Shown here piece by piece: positions 1-9,028 of a stretch of DNA of 38,497 nt. Within the stretch, counting starts at the first letter, position 1; each line of letters begins with the position of its first letter. This DNA is from Bacteroidota bacterium (GTDB lineage: Bacteria; Bacteroidota; Bacteroidia; Chitinophagales; Saprospiraceae): positions 1 to 38,497 of the forward strand of contig CAUJEY010000179.1 in NCBI GenBank assembly GCA_963169325.1, given 5' to 3'. Both the position numbers and the translations under genes were made by a program. The notes under the pieces were generated by a model, which was given only the letters and a program-made list of their open reading frames with translations, did not search any database and was not told the origin of the DNA.

Positions 1-2
1 CA

Positions 3-47
3 CCGGATAAAAAACCATTGAGCGGGTTTATCGAAGTGTTCAGGTAA
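3..47 (+). CDS. C-terminal tail of a gene entering from the left edge (partial)
   Basis: The frame beginning at base 3 reads PDKKPLSGFIEVFR and stops at TAA (45-47). Only 14 residues are visible, so no family can be assigned. A hydrophobic/aromatic beta-strand-like ending before a PorP/SprF gene would fit the end of a type IX secreted protein, since such proteins often precede porP/sprF genes in Bacteroidota, but that is inference from context. Confidence 0.35.
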   Translation, partial: PDKKPLSGFIEVFR

Positions 48-185
48 ACGGTTTGAGGGTTTGAAGGTTTCTGGTTTGAAGGTTTGAAGGTTGGCCCAAC
101 CAGAAACCCTCAAACCAGAAACCCTCAAACCAGAAACCCCCAAACCCCCAAACCTTCAAACCTCAAAACCCCCAAACCTTCAACC
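48..185. repeat. G/T-rich then A/C-rich satellite forming an inverted repeat
   Basis: Bases 48-94 are built from 7-8 bp units such as GGTTTGA and AGGTTTGA. Bases 98-185 are built from the complementary units (ACCAGAA, ACCCTCAA, CCCCAAA). The two halves face each other across a short centre near 95-97, so the tract could fold into an imperfect hairpin. Related tracts occur at 20820-20936 and 21213-21264. It lies directly before the PorP/SprF gene and its translation produces a spurious N-terminal extension. Confidence 0.8.
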
Positions 186-206
186 ACACCCAACCATCTT
201 ATATTT

Positions 207-1148
207 ATGAAACAGATTTATTTTCTCTTATTGGCCGGTTTGCTTCCGCTGGTTTCCATTGCGCAACAGGAGCACCACTACACCCAATTCATGTACAACA
301 AGTTGTCGTTCAATCCTGCCTATGCGGGTACCCGGGGCGTTCCGACGATGACAGCTATTTACCGCAATCAGTGGTTTAAATTAGATGGCGCGCCGAGTTC
401 GGCCCTGGTGAGCCTGCATGCGCCGGTACTTTCCAAGCGGGTCGGCGTTGGCGCTGTGCTTTCGCACAACAGCATCGGGCTGCACCGCGACGCGCAGGTA
501 TCGGCGGCCTATTCCTATAATTTGATTGCACAAAAGGACTTTTCGCTGCGGGTCGGCCTTTCGGGAAACCTGCGGGTATTGAGCCTGAATTTTACCGAGG
601 CGAGGCCCCTGAACGGCATCGATCCTTCGCTGGAGGACGAGCGTTACACCCATGCTTATGCCAATTTCGGGGCAGGCATTTACGGCACCTTTTCGGAGCG
701 TTTATACTTTGGATTTTCGGTGCCGCGTATCGTCCGGAATACCATTGGGGTAAATACCGACCCGAATATTACCACGGCCAAAGAGGCGCCGCACTTTTAC
801 GGCACCACCGGCGGAATCATCCCCTTGGGTAAAGACCTGAACTTTATGCCGGCTGTGCTCGTGAAATATGTACACAATGCACCCATCGATGTGGACGTTA
901 CAGCAAACGTGGAGATCAAAAAAACCGTAACTGCCGGTTTGGCGTATCGTGCGGGCGGCGACGGCTGGGGCGAATCCCTTGATATACTGGCCTATTGGCA
1001 GGTAAATCCCCGGATTGGAATCGGCGGCGCTTACGATTTGACGCTGTCCAAATTACGGACGCAAGCGGGTGGCGCGTTTGAGTTATTGTTCTTTGCCGAC
1101 CTTGTAAAAAGGAAAAAAGGGGTGTCGAATCCGAGGTTTTTTATGTAG
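207..1148 (+). CDS. PorP/SprF family type IX secretion system membrane protein
   Basis: A 313-residue outer-membrane protein of the PorP/SprF family. The mature N-terminus shows the family hallmark EHHYTQFMYNKLSFNPAYAG, after a signal peptide of about 20 residues ending ...VSIAQQ. The rest alternates glycine-rich turns and amphipathic strands, as expected for a beta-barrel, with a family-like end (FELLFFADLVKRKKG). In this family, members act with the type IX secretion machinery and often with a specific large cargo encoded just upstream, which fits the gene tail at 3-47. I chose the ATG at 207 because the frame upstream is open only through satellite repeats (PQTRNPQTRNPQT) and the signal peptide starts at 207. 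Family length is usually about 300-340 residues. Partner and cargo are unknown. Confidence 0.9.
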   Translation: MKQIYFLLLAGLLPLVSIAQQEHHYTQFMYNKLSFNPAYAGTRGVPTMTAIYRNQWFKLDGAPSSALVSLHAPVLSKRVGVGAVLSHNSIGLHRDAQVSAAYSYNLIAQKDFSLRVGLSGNLRVLSLNFTEARPLNGIDPSLEDERYTHAYANFGAGIYGTFSERLYFGFSVPRIVRNTIGVNTDPNITTAKEAPHFYGTTGGIIPLGKDLNFMPAVLVKYVHNAPIDVDVTANVEIKKTVTAGLAYRAGGDGWGESLDILAYWQVNPRIGIGGAYDLTLSKLRTQAGGAFELLFFADLVKRKKGVSNPRFFM

Positions 1149-1174
1149 TATGCAGATAAAAATTAAATAGAAAG

Positions 1175-1203
1175 TTGGAAATTCCCACAAAACCGTACAT
1201 TTA
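1175..1203 (+). promoter_or_regulatory. Bacteroidota-type promoter for the histone H1-like gene
   Basis: TTG at 1175-1177 is followed after 18 bases by TACATTTA (1196-1203), one base from the Bacteroidota -7 consensus TAnnTTTG. Transcription would begin near 1210, about 27 bases before the ATG at 1237. Confidence 0.55.
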
Positions 1204-1236
1204 CCGCCTAATTACTCACTTTCATCCAATTGTGTT

Positions 1237-1422
1237 ATGAGCAAAATTTTTGAAGAAATCAAACAAAAAGTAGCCGAGGCCGAGGCTGATGTCGCCAAAT
1301 TCGTAAGCGGAAACAACGCTGCCGGCGGACGGGTCAGAAAAGCCATGCAAGAACTGAAAGACATGGCACAAAACCTCAGAAAGGAAGTGCTTGAGGTTAA
1401 AAACTCCAGACTGGGTAAATAA
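1237..1422 (+). CDS. Histone H1-like small basic DNA-associated protein (Hc1-like)
   Basis: A 61-residue lysine/arginine- and alanine-rich helical protein. The central motif AAGGRVRKAMQELKDMAQ followed by LRKEVLEVK matches the short histone H1-like (Hc1-related) proteins common in Bacteroidota, which are thought to bind DNA and help compact the nucleoid. Its length agrees with that family. It is a single-gene unit with its own promoter (1175-1203) and a terminator-like structure about 85 bases after its stop codon. A highly expressed nucleoid protein would fit this arrangement, but expression cannot be judged from the sequence. Confidence 0.85.
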   Translation: MSKIFEEIKQKVAEAEADVAKFVSGNNAAGGRVRKAMQELKDMAQNLRKEVLEVKNSRLGK

Positions 1423-1505
1423 TACCCTGCAAGATTCTGGTAGTAAAAAGTGTTCTGTTTTTGAATTTGCGTTTGTTATTTGCTGATTTTCAATAATTTG
1501 CAAAT

Positions 1506-1535
1506 AGCGCGGTTCAAAAAGGGAACGCTTTTTTT
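1506..1535 (+). terminator. Terminator-like hairpin plus T-run after the histone-like gene
   Basis: AGCG and TTC on the left pair with GAACGCT on the right, with a 3-base bulge, followed by seven T residues. The stem is short, so confidence is moderate. It lies between convergent genes; on the minus strand there is no T-run after the stem. Confidence 0.45.
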
Positions 1536-1546
1536 ATTTAATCCTG

Positions 1547-2722
1547 CTACCCCTTCAACACCACCTCCCGCTCCCCCGCCCATTGCTTCAAATCCCTTTT
1601 AGATATAGCCGCGGCCATCAGTTCCGGAAACAGATCGGGCGTACAGGCGAATACCGGCACGCCGAGCCCGGCTAAAAAATGGGCATTTTGCCGGTCGTAA
1701 GACGGCGAACCGTCGTCGTTCAGGGCCAACAACACGATCAGTTGTACGCCCGATTGTACGATTTCTTCCATCCGCTGTTGCATTTTGCGCGCGTCGCCGC
1801 CTTCATACAGGTCGGTAATGAGCACTAAAATCGTGTCGTTGGGTTTGGTGATGATATTCTGGCAATACTGTAAAGCCAGGTTGATATCGGTGCCGCCGCC
1901 TAATTGCACGCCGAAAAGCAAATCCACCGGGTCTTTCAGTTCTTCCGTCAGGTCGGCCACCGCGGTATCGAACACCACCATTTGGGTCTTTACTGTGGGT
2001 ACGGATGCCAAAACGGCGCCAAAAATGCCTGAATACACCACGGAGGTACCCATCGAGCCGCTCTGGTCGAGACACAACACGATGTCTTTCAGCGATTTGC
2101 GGTTTTTTCGTCCAAAACCGATCCGGGTTTCCGGGATGATCGTTTTATATTCCGGCTGGTAATGCCGCAGGTTTTTGCGGATGGTAGTGTTCCAGTCCAT
2201 TTCGCTGATGCGGGGCCGGCGGTTGCGCGCGCCGCGATGCAGGGCGCCTGTTACGGCCTGTATTGTTTTTTGCTCGAGGCGGCGCATGAGGTCTTCCACC
2301 ACGTGCTGCACCACCCGGCGGGCGGTGTCCCGGGTTTTAGCGGGGATCAGTTTGCCGAGTTCCATCAGGGTGGCTACGAGGTGGACGTCGGGCGTGGCTT
2401 GTTCGAGTATTTCCGGTTCGAACATCAGTTTGCGCTGCAATTCGGGTTGTTTGAGGGCGTCGTTTTGCATAATTTGTACCACTGATTGTGGGAAATACTG
2501 CCGGATATCACCCAGCCAGCGCGCCACCGAGGGTTGAGATTTGCCGGAACCGCCTGCTTCTTTTTGGGCCGGGTAATCGAAACTTTTGGTACGCTCGAAT
2601 TCATACAAAGCTCCCAATGCGGCATCCATACCGGCTTCTTCGCCTTGCAGGCCAACGCCGGTTCCATCGGCTTCGGCGCCGCCGAGAATGAGGCGCCAGC
2701 GTTTGAGGGTATCATTTTCCAT
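1547..2722 (-). CDS. von Willebrand factor A domain protein of the MoxR/DUF5682 cluster
   Basis: A 391-residue protein. The C-terminal half is a vWA domain with an intact metal-binding (MIDAS) set: DQSGSMG near residue 218 (DxSxS), GGGTD supplying the threonine, and VLITDLYEGG supplying the aspartate. The N-terminal half begins RWRLILGGAEADGTG and continues with a helical region (VARWLGDIRQYFP, RRVVQHVVEDLMRRL) typical of vWA partners of MoxR ATPases. There is no signal peptide, so it is probably cytoplasmic. It is the last gene of the six-gene operon, starting 4 bases after DUF4132 ends. In characterised pairs such as RavA-ViaA and CbbQ-CbbO the vWA protein works with the AAA ring to remodel a target; a similar role is inferred here. 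Confidence 0.88.
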   Translation of the reverse strand: MENDTLKRWRLILGGAEADGTGVGLQGEEAGMDAALGALYEFERTKSFDYPAQKEAGGSGKSQPSVARWLGDIRQYFPQSVVQIMQNDALKQPELQRKLMFEPEILEQATPDVHLVATLMELGKLIPAKTRDTARRVVQHVVEDLMRRLEQKTIQAVTGALHRGARNRRPRISEMDWNTTIRKNLRHYQPEYKTIIPETRIGFGRKNRKSLKDIVLCLDQSGSMGTSVVYSGIFGAVLASVPTVKTQMVVFDTAVADLTEELKDPVDLLFGVQLGGGTDINLALQYCQNIITKPNDTILVLITDLYEGGDARKMQQRMEEIVQSGVQLIVLLALNDDGSPSYDRQNAHFLAGLGVPVFACTPDLFPELMAAAISKRDLKQWAGEREVVLKG

Positions 2723-2726
2723 GGGA

Positions 2727-5651
2727 TCAGTTTGAGGTATTTTCAGACGTATATTGTTTGAAAAATTCCATTTCTGCCATCACTTCCGAGTAAACAACCG
2801 GCGGCAGCGCACTCAGTTGGATCAGGCGCGGGTCGGATTCTGTTTGCGGTTCGTCGTAAGTATAAGAGCCGAATGTTACGCTGCCGCTGTTGACGAACAT
2901 CAGGTCGCCCAACTCGGCCGTGCCGCCAAGCGAGCCGATGGTCAGTTCGCCTTGTTGGATCAGGATCGCCGTAACGCCGGCATATTTGAAGTCCTTTCTG
3001 TAACTGCTCACCATGCCGCCGTCAACCACGGATCCGCGAAACCAGCCTTTGCGGTTCATTTGCCCAACGAAAGCGTAATCGCTGAGGCGAATCCCTTTAA
3101 AATCCGGGATCATGGTTTTATGCTGTTCGCCAAGGACAAGCGGAAATACCGGCCGTTCTAATTGTGGGAAAACGGGCGAAATGCCCAGTCCCAGCAGCTC
3201 ATTTTTCCAATAATTGATTTCTTCCGGCGTCAATTCCATTGGATGCACCATGCCGACCCGGCCCTGTTCGGGCAATTCCGGTTCGTTGCCATCCCGGTCA
3301 ATCAGACTTTGGTCTTCGAGGCAGAGGAACGTCTGAAGGAGTTTGTTTTTTTCGTCGTAAATACCCCAAACCAGGCGCACCGCGTAAGTAAACATCACCG
3401 GATTGCCCAGAAAAAAAGCATGCCAGCGCTCAACCGGCCACTTCCGCTGTATCACGAGGTATTGTTCCATCCGGTCCGATTGGGATTTGACAATGTCCCG
3501 GATTTCTTTTCCAATCTCTTTAAATTCGGTTTTCAGGTCATCACCGGTTCCTTTTGGGGGCGACTTGAGCAGGCGGTTACTTTCGTTGAGAAAAACCAGT
3601 TGAAAATTTGTGTCGATAAAGGCCCTGTATTGTTCGCCGCCGACCTCGAACTCGCGAAAGAGGCCCACGAACCCAAAATCAGGAATCGTCTCGTCCATTA
3701 GTTCGAACAGGGTGATGCCTCGTTCTTCCGCGGCCATACGCAAGGCTTCCACGGCGGCTTCGCCCACGTTTTTGCTTTTGGACTGAAATTTTCGGGAAAA
3801 CACTTCGATCCAGCGCAACGCTTTTTTAGAACCGTTCATGGCCAGCGCTTTCACGATATTTTCCGCCAGAAAACGGTGGTTACCTTTAGCAAATTCCGGC
3901 ACTTTCCGGCGCAGGAGTTCCACTTCATCATTGCCGCCCAACATGGCGCCGAGGGTAAGGCACCATTTGTTTTTGGAGGCGCCGCCAGAATCCAGGTATG
4001 CTTTCAGCAGGTTTTTGCTAAAGGCGCCGCTTTTGTCGCGGTCGATGAGATGTAATACGGGCCGGGCTTCCATGTCGGGGCGCAAATCGGTCGAACGGCT
4101 CATGCGGTAGAGCAAAAATTGCACGGTATCGGCGTCCATCTGTTCGCCGGCGTCCTGCCAGTACAGGGAGGGCAGGGTTTGGCCGGTGAACCAGGGGAGG
4201 TAGTTTTTATCTAATTTGCCGCGTTTTTTGGCCTGCATCACCATTTCGGCTATAGCCGCCCGGTCGTCGCCCGATAGTTCCAGCCCTTCCAGCATGGCGT
4301 CGCGGACGTCGTCGTTTTTCTCCTTGTCGAGCACTTCCCGGAGTTTTTTTTCGGCGGATTCCGTTTTGACCAGGCCCAGCAGGATAGCGCCCGACATACG
4401 CGCTTCCGCCTTTTTATCCGTCAGTAAAGCTTCGGCGTTGGGCTGCACGGCTTCGCCCAGCAATTCGTGCAAATGGCGGGCGACCATGAGGCGCACCGAT
4501 TTTTGCGGGCTCCGGAGTTGTTCCCAGAGTTGAGGGTAAATTTCCCGGTGGTCGATGGTTTTCAAAAACTCAAAAAGCGCCTGGTGTCCGCTGTTGTTTC
4601 GGCAGGATTTATTCAGAACAGACAACAGCAATGGGAAACTCTGTTGCCCAAATTGTTGGTATAAAAACTCAATCGTCGCTTTTTCTATCCGGGGGCAGTC
4701 GCGTATAAAGGCATCGATAACGGCCCGGGCTTTTTCGGGTGGTTCGTTTTCCAGCAGAAAGGTAAAGATGTTGTGGAGTACCAGGCCGCCATCAGATGTT
4801 TTTTCAAAGTACATGGATTTATCTGAAAATTGATACCGCCGTACGTATTCGAGGTACTGATAAACCGCATTGTGAAAAGCTGTTTTATATCGTTCCGGAG
4901 CATGTTGATACACCATTTCTACCATCGGGAACTGCATGTGCATCAATATTCGGCCACTTGAAATTATATCCAGGATGTGGGGCGCCCAGGTTTCTGCATC
5001 GTATTCCAACATGGTCCGGCAACAGGGTTGGGCGTAGTTGTAATCACTCAGAAAATTAATCAGGTAATGTTTGAGTTGATCAGGGGCGTGGTGCAGCAGC
5101 AAGGCAAACAGATTTAACTGTCCCATGCCGCGTGGAAACGGTAATTGCTGGCGGTTTGCCGCTGTCTGGTTTAAAAAATCCAATAAAGACCGACCCAACT
5201 GCGTCGGTTCTTGTCGCTCGTTTTCCAGAACGAAGTCGTCGTTTAAGGTCTCCCAGACATCCTGTTTTTGCAATCCGTATTTTTTTAAGACCGTCAGCAC
5301 TTCTTCAAAGCTTTTCTGATCGGGGTATTGCTTCCACATTTCCCGTGCCCACGCGTGAATCAGGAATGATTTCGGATTATGCCAGCCCGAAGCGGTTGAT
5401 TTCCAAAGCTGCTCCAGCAGCGCAATCACCTTTCGGTCAAAGCTATTCCAATGCGCAGGGTGCGTCAGCAGGCCTGCCAATTGATAATTAAAATGTTCCA
5501 GGTGACTGTCGTGATAAGGTGGCATGGGGATGTTGTCCTGATCCAGGTAATCGTGTATTTGCTTCCAGGTCTCCACCACTTCCGGAAACCGGTAACTGGT
5601 AAAGGAAGCGGTCAGGGTATCCAGTTGCTTTTTTTGTTCGATTGTGGGCAT
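2727..5651 (-). CDS. Large HEAT-repeat protein with a DUF4132 domain
   Basis: A 974-residue protein with no signal peptide or membrane helices. The first two thirds are alpha-helical, with HEAT-like repeats clearest around residues 370-470 (SVRLMVARHLHELLG, ARMSGAILLGLVKTE, DVRDAMLEGLE). Residues about 690-860 match DUF4132: RKWPVERWHAFFLGNPV, RLVWGIYD, VGMVHPMELTPEEINYW and a PQLERPVFPL end. The last 100 residues (GWFRGSVVDGGMVSSYRK...) are the usual post-DUF4132 tail. The function of DUF4132 is not established; HEAT repeats suggest a scaffold or substrate-binding subunit. It lies 11 bases after DUF5682 and 4 bases before the vWA gene, so co-translation in one complex is plausible. Confidence 0.82.
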   Translation of the reverse strand: MPTIEQKKQLDTLTASFTSYRFPEVVETWKQIHDYLDQDNIPMPPYHDSHLEHFNYQLAGLLTHPAHWNSFDRKVIALLEQLWKSTASGWHNPKSFLIHAWAREMWKQYPDQKSFEEVLTVLKKYGLQKQDVWETLNDDFVLENERQEPTQLGRSLLDFLNQTAANRQQLPFPRGMGQLNLFALLLHHAPDQLKHYLINFLSDYNYAQPCCRTMLEYDAETWAPHILDIISSGRILMHMQFPMVEMVYQHAPERYKTAFHNAVYQYLEYVRRYQFSDKSMYFEKTSDGGLVLHNIFTFLLENEPPEKARAVIDAFIRDCPRIEKATIEFLYQQFGQQSFPLLLSVLNKSCRNNSGHQALFEFLKTIDHREIYPQLWEQLRSPQKSVRLMVARHLHELLGEAVQPNAEALLTDKKAEARMSGAILLGLVKTESAEKKLREVLDKEKNDDVRDAMLEGLELSGDDRAAIAEMVMQAKKRGKLDKNYLPWFTGQTLPSLYWQDAGEQMDADTVQFLLYRMSRSTDLRPDMEARPVLHLIDRDKSGAFSKNLLKAYLDSGGASKNKWCLTLGAMLGGNDEVELLRRKVPEFAKGNHRFLAENIVKALAMNGSKKALRWIEVFSRKFQSKSKNVGEAAVEALRMAAEERGITLFELMDETIPDFGFVGLFREFEVGGEQYRAFIDTNFQLVFLNESNRLLKSPPKGTGDDLKTEFKEIGKEIRDIVKSQSDRMEQYLVIQRKWPVERWHAFFLGNPVMFTYAVRLVWGIYDEKNKLLQTFLCLEDQSLIDRDGNEPELPEQGRVGMVHPMELTPEEINYWKNELLGLGISPVFPQLERPVFPLVLGEQHKTMIPDFKGIRLSDYAFVGQMNRKGWFRGSVVDGGMVSSYRKDFKYAGVTAILIQQGELTIGSLGGTAELGDLMFVNSGSVTFGSYTYDEPQTESDPRLIQLSALPPVVYSEVMAEMEFFKQYTSENTSN

Positions 5652-5662
5652 AATTCAGATAT

Positions 5663-7936
5663 TTAATCAAATAGAAATTTCGAAGTCATTTCTAAGGCTG
5701 TTTCCCCTAAAGTACCGTCAAAGGATTGATTTTCAAGATTATTCACCCCGGTTTCGGCGCCAATTATCGTGCCTTGCCGGGCCTTTTCCCCCAAGCTTCG
5801 CCGCTCGCCGGTATTGAATTTGGAGAATGTGCGGCGCAGTACCGGCAACAGCGGCTTGAAGGCTTCGGCAGGTATTTCAGCCACCCACTTGTGCAACAGG
5901 TTCCAGAGCACATCGTCGTACAACAGAATCATGCCGCTGCCTTTCAAAAAACCTTCCAGCCAGCCGGCCGCATCTACCGCTTCCTGACCGGTCGACAGTG
6001 CATATCCGAATCGCCGGGCCGTTTCTTCGCGGTCGAACACCTGCGCGTCGAAGAGCAAGCGGCAGGTGCAACCGCCGAGGACGGGTGGTATGCCGTCTTT
6101 GCCCGCGATGCTGCCGAGGGTGCGCAGCCAGTCTTCGATCAGCGATTGGTTTTCCAGGGTTCGCAGGGCGTCGTTGACCCGGCGAATAAGCTCGAACATT
6201 TTTTGGGCCGAGTCGTCGTCGAGGCCGTAGCAGGCGTTGGGCAGTCCGATGTAAATCCGGGTGGCCAGCCCTTCGAGCAGGCGGTGAATGGCAACAAGGT
6301 CCGATTTGCGCACGTTGCCGTAGCGCCCCAGGTCGGCTAAGGGCAGCAGCGCACCCATCAGTTCGGCGATATCGGCAGATACCGCGGCGGCTTTGTTGAT
6401 TTTGCCGAGAATAGATTCGATGGCTTCGTATAATTCGGCGGGAATGGCCTGGCTGATCATACCCGACAATTCGCCGATGGATTGCGCGCGCGCGGCGCTA
6501 TCCAGCAGATATGCGGTAGCGGCGTCCTCAAGGGTGTTGCCCCATATGCCGCGTTCGATAAGGGCAACCAGCATTTCGGGTTGCCAGCTCAGCCGCCAGG
6601 CTTCCCGGAACGTGCCCTTGCCCCGCAGCGCGGTCAGTTTAGCCCAATCGATACCGAGAATCTGGAGCCGGAAGAAAAAAACCGAACGTTTTAAATCAAG
6701 TTCGGTGCGGAGGTCGAGTTTCAGTTCTTTTTCCAGCGCCGTTTGTGGAATGCGGAGTTTGCGCGCCTGTTCCTCAAAATCGGCCTGAAGGGGTAGTTTG
6801 GGCAGGCTTTCCGGTACTTTGCCTATGGCGTTGCCGACGATGAGTTCCTGCCGGATCAGGTCTAGCAAAATGGTATCGCCCATACACATCACCGTGGCGG
6901 TGGCTTCGTTCATCTCCAGCAGGCCCGGCCTCGACAAGCCGCGCAACCCGGCCAGCGATTCCGCCAGCCGAAAGGCTTCGATGACGTGAGCTGTGGAAAT
7001 ATCCATGTTTTTTTGCCGGAATATTTGGGCTACCATGGCTAACCAGCGTTGTCCCATGTCTTCGGGGTGTTTCCAAAGGTGGTAATACCAGCCGGGCGAT
7101 TGAATACCGGCGCCGTAGCCGCTTTTGTACGACAGCCGGTCGTTGGTCCAGGGCACCCAGGTAGCGCCGACTTTAATCTTTGTTTTAGGCAATTGTTTTA
7201 AAACCCTGGTGTGTTCTTTTTCGCTTTTGTCCAGCTCGAGCAGCGCGGGAACGTGCCAGGCGCCGCAAACGACCACGATATTTTGGTACATTTCATTTTG
7301 CGCCTGCCGGAGCATCCGGGCCATCCAGGCTTCGCGGATAATGTTTTCCTGATCCAATACCGATTCCACCCCGGCTTCCCGGAGGTTTTGCATCATCAAT
7401 TGCACGGCCTCGAAGTGTTCTGTCGCCGGGGTTCGGCCCTGTCCTTGTTCGAACTGGTGCTCCCACCACAAATCGGAATCGCTATAGCCCGCAATGGTGG
7501 CAAAATGCGCGATCGGGTCACGGGAAAAGGGCGGTTCTGCCACGGCCTGAACGTGCAGCTCCTCGTCCGGGTTTTCCAATATTTCGGCCGCTTCCGGGGC
7601 TTTTTCTTTATCTAAATGGGGCATTTCCCAGCGCAGCGCCATGGGCAGGTCCATCATCCGGACCGGTATTTTGTGTTTGTTGGCAAACCGGATCGCCTGC
7701 CATTCCGGTGAGAATTCGGAAAAAGGGTAAAACACGGCGCGTTTCGGTAGCGCTTCGTCGTAACACAGCATGGCCACGGGCGGCTTTAGCTCTTTGCTGC
7801 CTACCCATCGCGTAATGGCGTCCAGCTCGGGCGGACCTTCCACCAGTATCAGGTCCGGCCTGATCTGTTCGAGCCTTGCCAGTACGTTTTTTGCGGAGCC
7901 GACGCCATGGTGTCGTATGCCGAGGATGGTGATCAT
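5663..7936 (-). CDS. DUF5682 family protein with TraB/Tiki-like histidine motifs
   Basis: A 757-residue protein opening with ITILGIRHHGVGSAKNV, then LVEGPPELDAI near residues 34-44 and VVVCGAWHVPALLEL near residue 222. This matches DUF5682, which I know as a companion of MoxR, vWA, SWIM and DUF5691 genes. The pair GxxH (GIRHHG) and GAxH (CGAWH) with an intervening conserved E (EGP) resembles the layout of the TraB/PrgY/Tiki and EreA-like superfamily, some members of which are metal-dependent hydrolases. That link is inference from motifs. The C-terminal 500 residues are helical and not recognised. The start ATG at 7936 is 6 bases after the MoxR stop, and the protein N-terminus matches the family there. 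Confidence 0.85.
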   Translation of the reverse strand: MITILGIRHHGVGSAKNVLARLEQIRPDLILVEGPPELDAITRWVGSKELKPPVAMLCYDEALPKRAVFYPFSEFSPEWQAIRFANKHKIPVRMMDLPMALRWEMPHLDKEKAPEAAEILENPDEELHVQAVAEPPFSRDPIAHFATIAGYSDSDLWWEHQFEQGQGRTPATEHFEAVQLMMQNLREAGVESVLDQENIIREAWMARMLRQAQNEMYQNIVVVCGAWHVPALLELDKSEKEHTRVLKQLPKTKIKVGATWVPWTNDRLSYKSGYGAGIQSPGWYYHLWKHPEDMGQRWLAMVAQIFRQKNMDISTAHVIEAFRLAESLAGLRGLSRPGLLEMNEATATVMCMGDTILLDLIRQELIVGNAIGKVPESLPKLPLQADFEEQARKLRIPQTALEKELKLDLRTELDLKRSVFFFRLQILGIDWAKLTALRGKGTFREAWRLSWQPEMLVALIERGIWGNTLEDAATAYLLDSAARAQSIGELSGMISQAIPAELYEAIESILGKINKAAAVSADIAELMGALLPLADLGRYGNVRKSDLVAIHRLLEGLATRIYIGLPNACYGLDDDSAQKMFELIRRVNDALRTLENQSLIEDWLRTLGSIAGKDGIPPVLGGCTCRLLFDAQVFDREETARRFGYALSTGQEAVDAAGWLEGFLKGSGMILLYDDVLWNLLHKWVAEIPAEAFKPLLPVLRRTFSKFNTGERRSLGEKARQGTIIGAETGVNNLENQSFDGTLGETALEMTSKFLFD

Positions 7937-7942
7937 AATTTC

Positions 7943-9025
7943 TTAAATAGTGATTTCCTTACACGCCCGGTACACATCCTTCCAGTCTTCCCGGGTTTTT
8001 ACGACCGTTTCCAGGTATTCGTTCCACACCACTTTATCCTGCACGGGGTCTTTCACCACGGCGCCGACGATGCCGGCGGCGAGGTCCTGGGCATTGAGCC
8101 GGCCGTCGCCGAAATGCCCAGCGAGTGCCATGCCGCTGTTCACCACGGAAATGGCTTCGGCGGTGCTCAGGGAGCCGGAGGGTACTTTCAGTTTGGTTTT
8201 GCCGTCGGCAGTTACGCCGGCCCGCAGCTCGCGGAAAATGGTGACGATGCGTTGGATTTCCCGAAGTGCAGGGGCTTCGGCGGGCAATTTATACGCTTTG
8301 CTCAGGCTTTCGACCCGGCGTTGCACGATATCAACTTCTTCTTTTATATTTTCGGGAACGGGCAAAATGACGGTATTAAACCGCCGTTTGAGGGCGCCGG
8401 AGAGTTCGTTCACGCCTTTGTCGCGGTTGTTGGCCGTGGCGATCACGTTAAAGCCTTCGGTGGCTTGCACTTCCATGTTTAGTTCGGGGATGGGCAGCGT
8501 TTTTTCGGATAAGATCGTGATGAGCGTATCCTGCACATCGGAGCTGATACGGGTCAGTTCTTCCACCCGGGCGATGGCGCCGTCACGCATGGCGCGCAGC
8601 ATGGGCGTTTCCACCAGGGCTCCTTCGGTGGGGCCCTCGGCAATCAGGCGGGCGTAGTTCCAGCCGTAGCGGATGGCTTCTTCGCCGAGGCCGGCGGTGC
8701 CCTGGATGAGCAACGTGGAATTGCCGGAAATGGCTGCCGCCAGGTGTTCCGATACCCAGGATTTGGCGGTGCCCGGAAGGCCGTACAACAGCAGCGCCCG
8801 GTCGGTGGTGAGCGTGGCCACGGCAATTTCCATCAGGCGCTGGTTGCCGATATACTTTGGAGCAACCTCGAAGCCGTTTTTGAGTTTGCCGCCCATCAGG
8901 TAGGTCACCACCGAGCGGGGCGACATTTTCCAGTTGGGCGGGCGTTGACCGGAATCCTGTTTGATCAGTTCTTCCAGTTCATGGGCGTATTGGTCTTCGG
9001 CGTGGTGTCGTAGCAGGGTGCGCAT
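7943..9025 (-). CDS. MoxR-family AAA+ ATPase
   Basis: A 360-residue AAA+ ATPase. Walker A is GLPGTAKS (residues 82-89). The Walker B region reads ARVEELTRISSDVQDTLI (152-169), with EE where most MoxR proteins have DE. Sensor 1 is IATANNRDKG and the arginine-finger region is LKRRFNTV. The N-terminal 50 residues are a basic helical extension. MoxR ATPases form hexameric rings that remodel protein complexes together with vWA proteins; the vWA partner is three genes downstream in the same operon. It starts 3 bases after DUF5691 ends and ends 6 bases before DUF5682. The acidic Walker B substitution is conservative and hydrolysis is likely retained, but this is not shown. Confidence 0.93.
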   Translation of the reverse strand: MRTLLRHHAEDQYAHELEELIKQDSGQRPPNWKMSPRSVVTYLMGGKLKNGFEVAPKYIGNQRLMEIAVATLTTDRALLLYGLPGTAKSWVSEHLAAAISGNSTLLIQGTAGLGEEAIRYGWNYARLIAEGPTEGALVETPMLRAMRDGAIARVEELTRISSDVQDTLITILSEKTLPIPELNMEVQATEGFNVIATANNRDKGVNELSGALKRRFNTVILPVPENIKEEVDIVQRRVESLSKAYKLPAEAPALREIQRIVTIFRELRAGVTADGKTKLKVPSGSLSTAEAISVVNSGMALAGHFGDGRLNAQDLAAGIVGAVVKDPVQDKVVWNEYLETVVKTREDWKDVYRACKEITI

Positions 9026-9028
9026 CGT

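Noticed and set aside
84-206. In-frame N-terminal extension of the PorP/SprF gene (PQTRNPQT repeats)
   Set aside because: It is the translation of a G/T-A/C satellite; the signal peptide and family N-terminus begin at ATG 207.
5726-6340. A 204-codon open frame on the plus strand
   Set aside because: Antisense to the DUF5682 gene, no recognisable domain; a compositional shadow.
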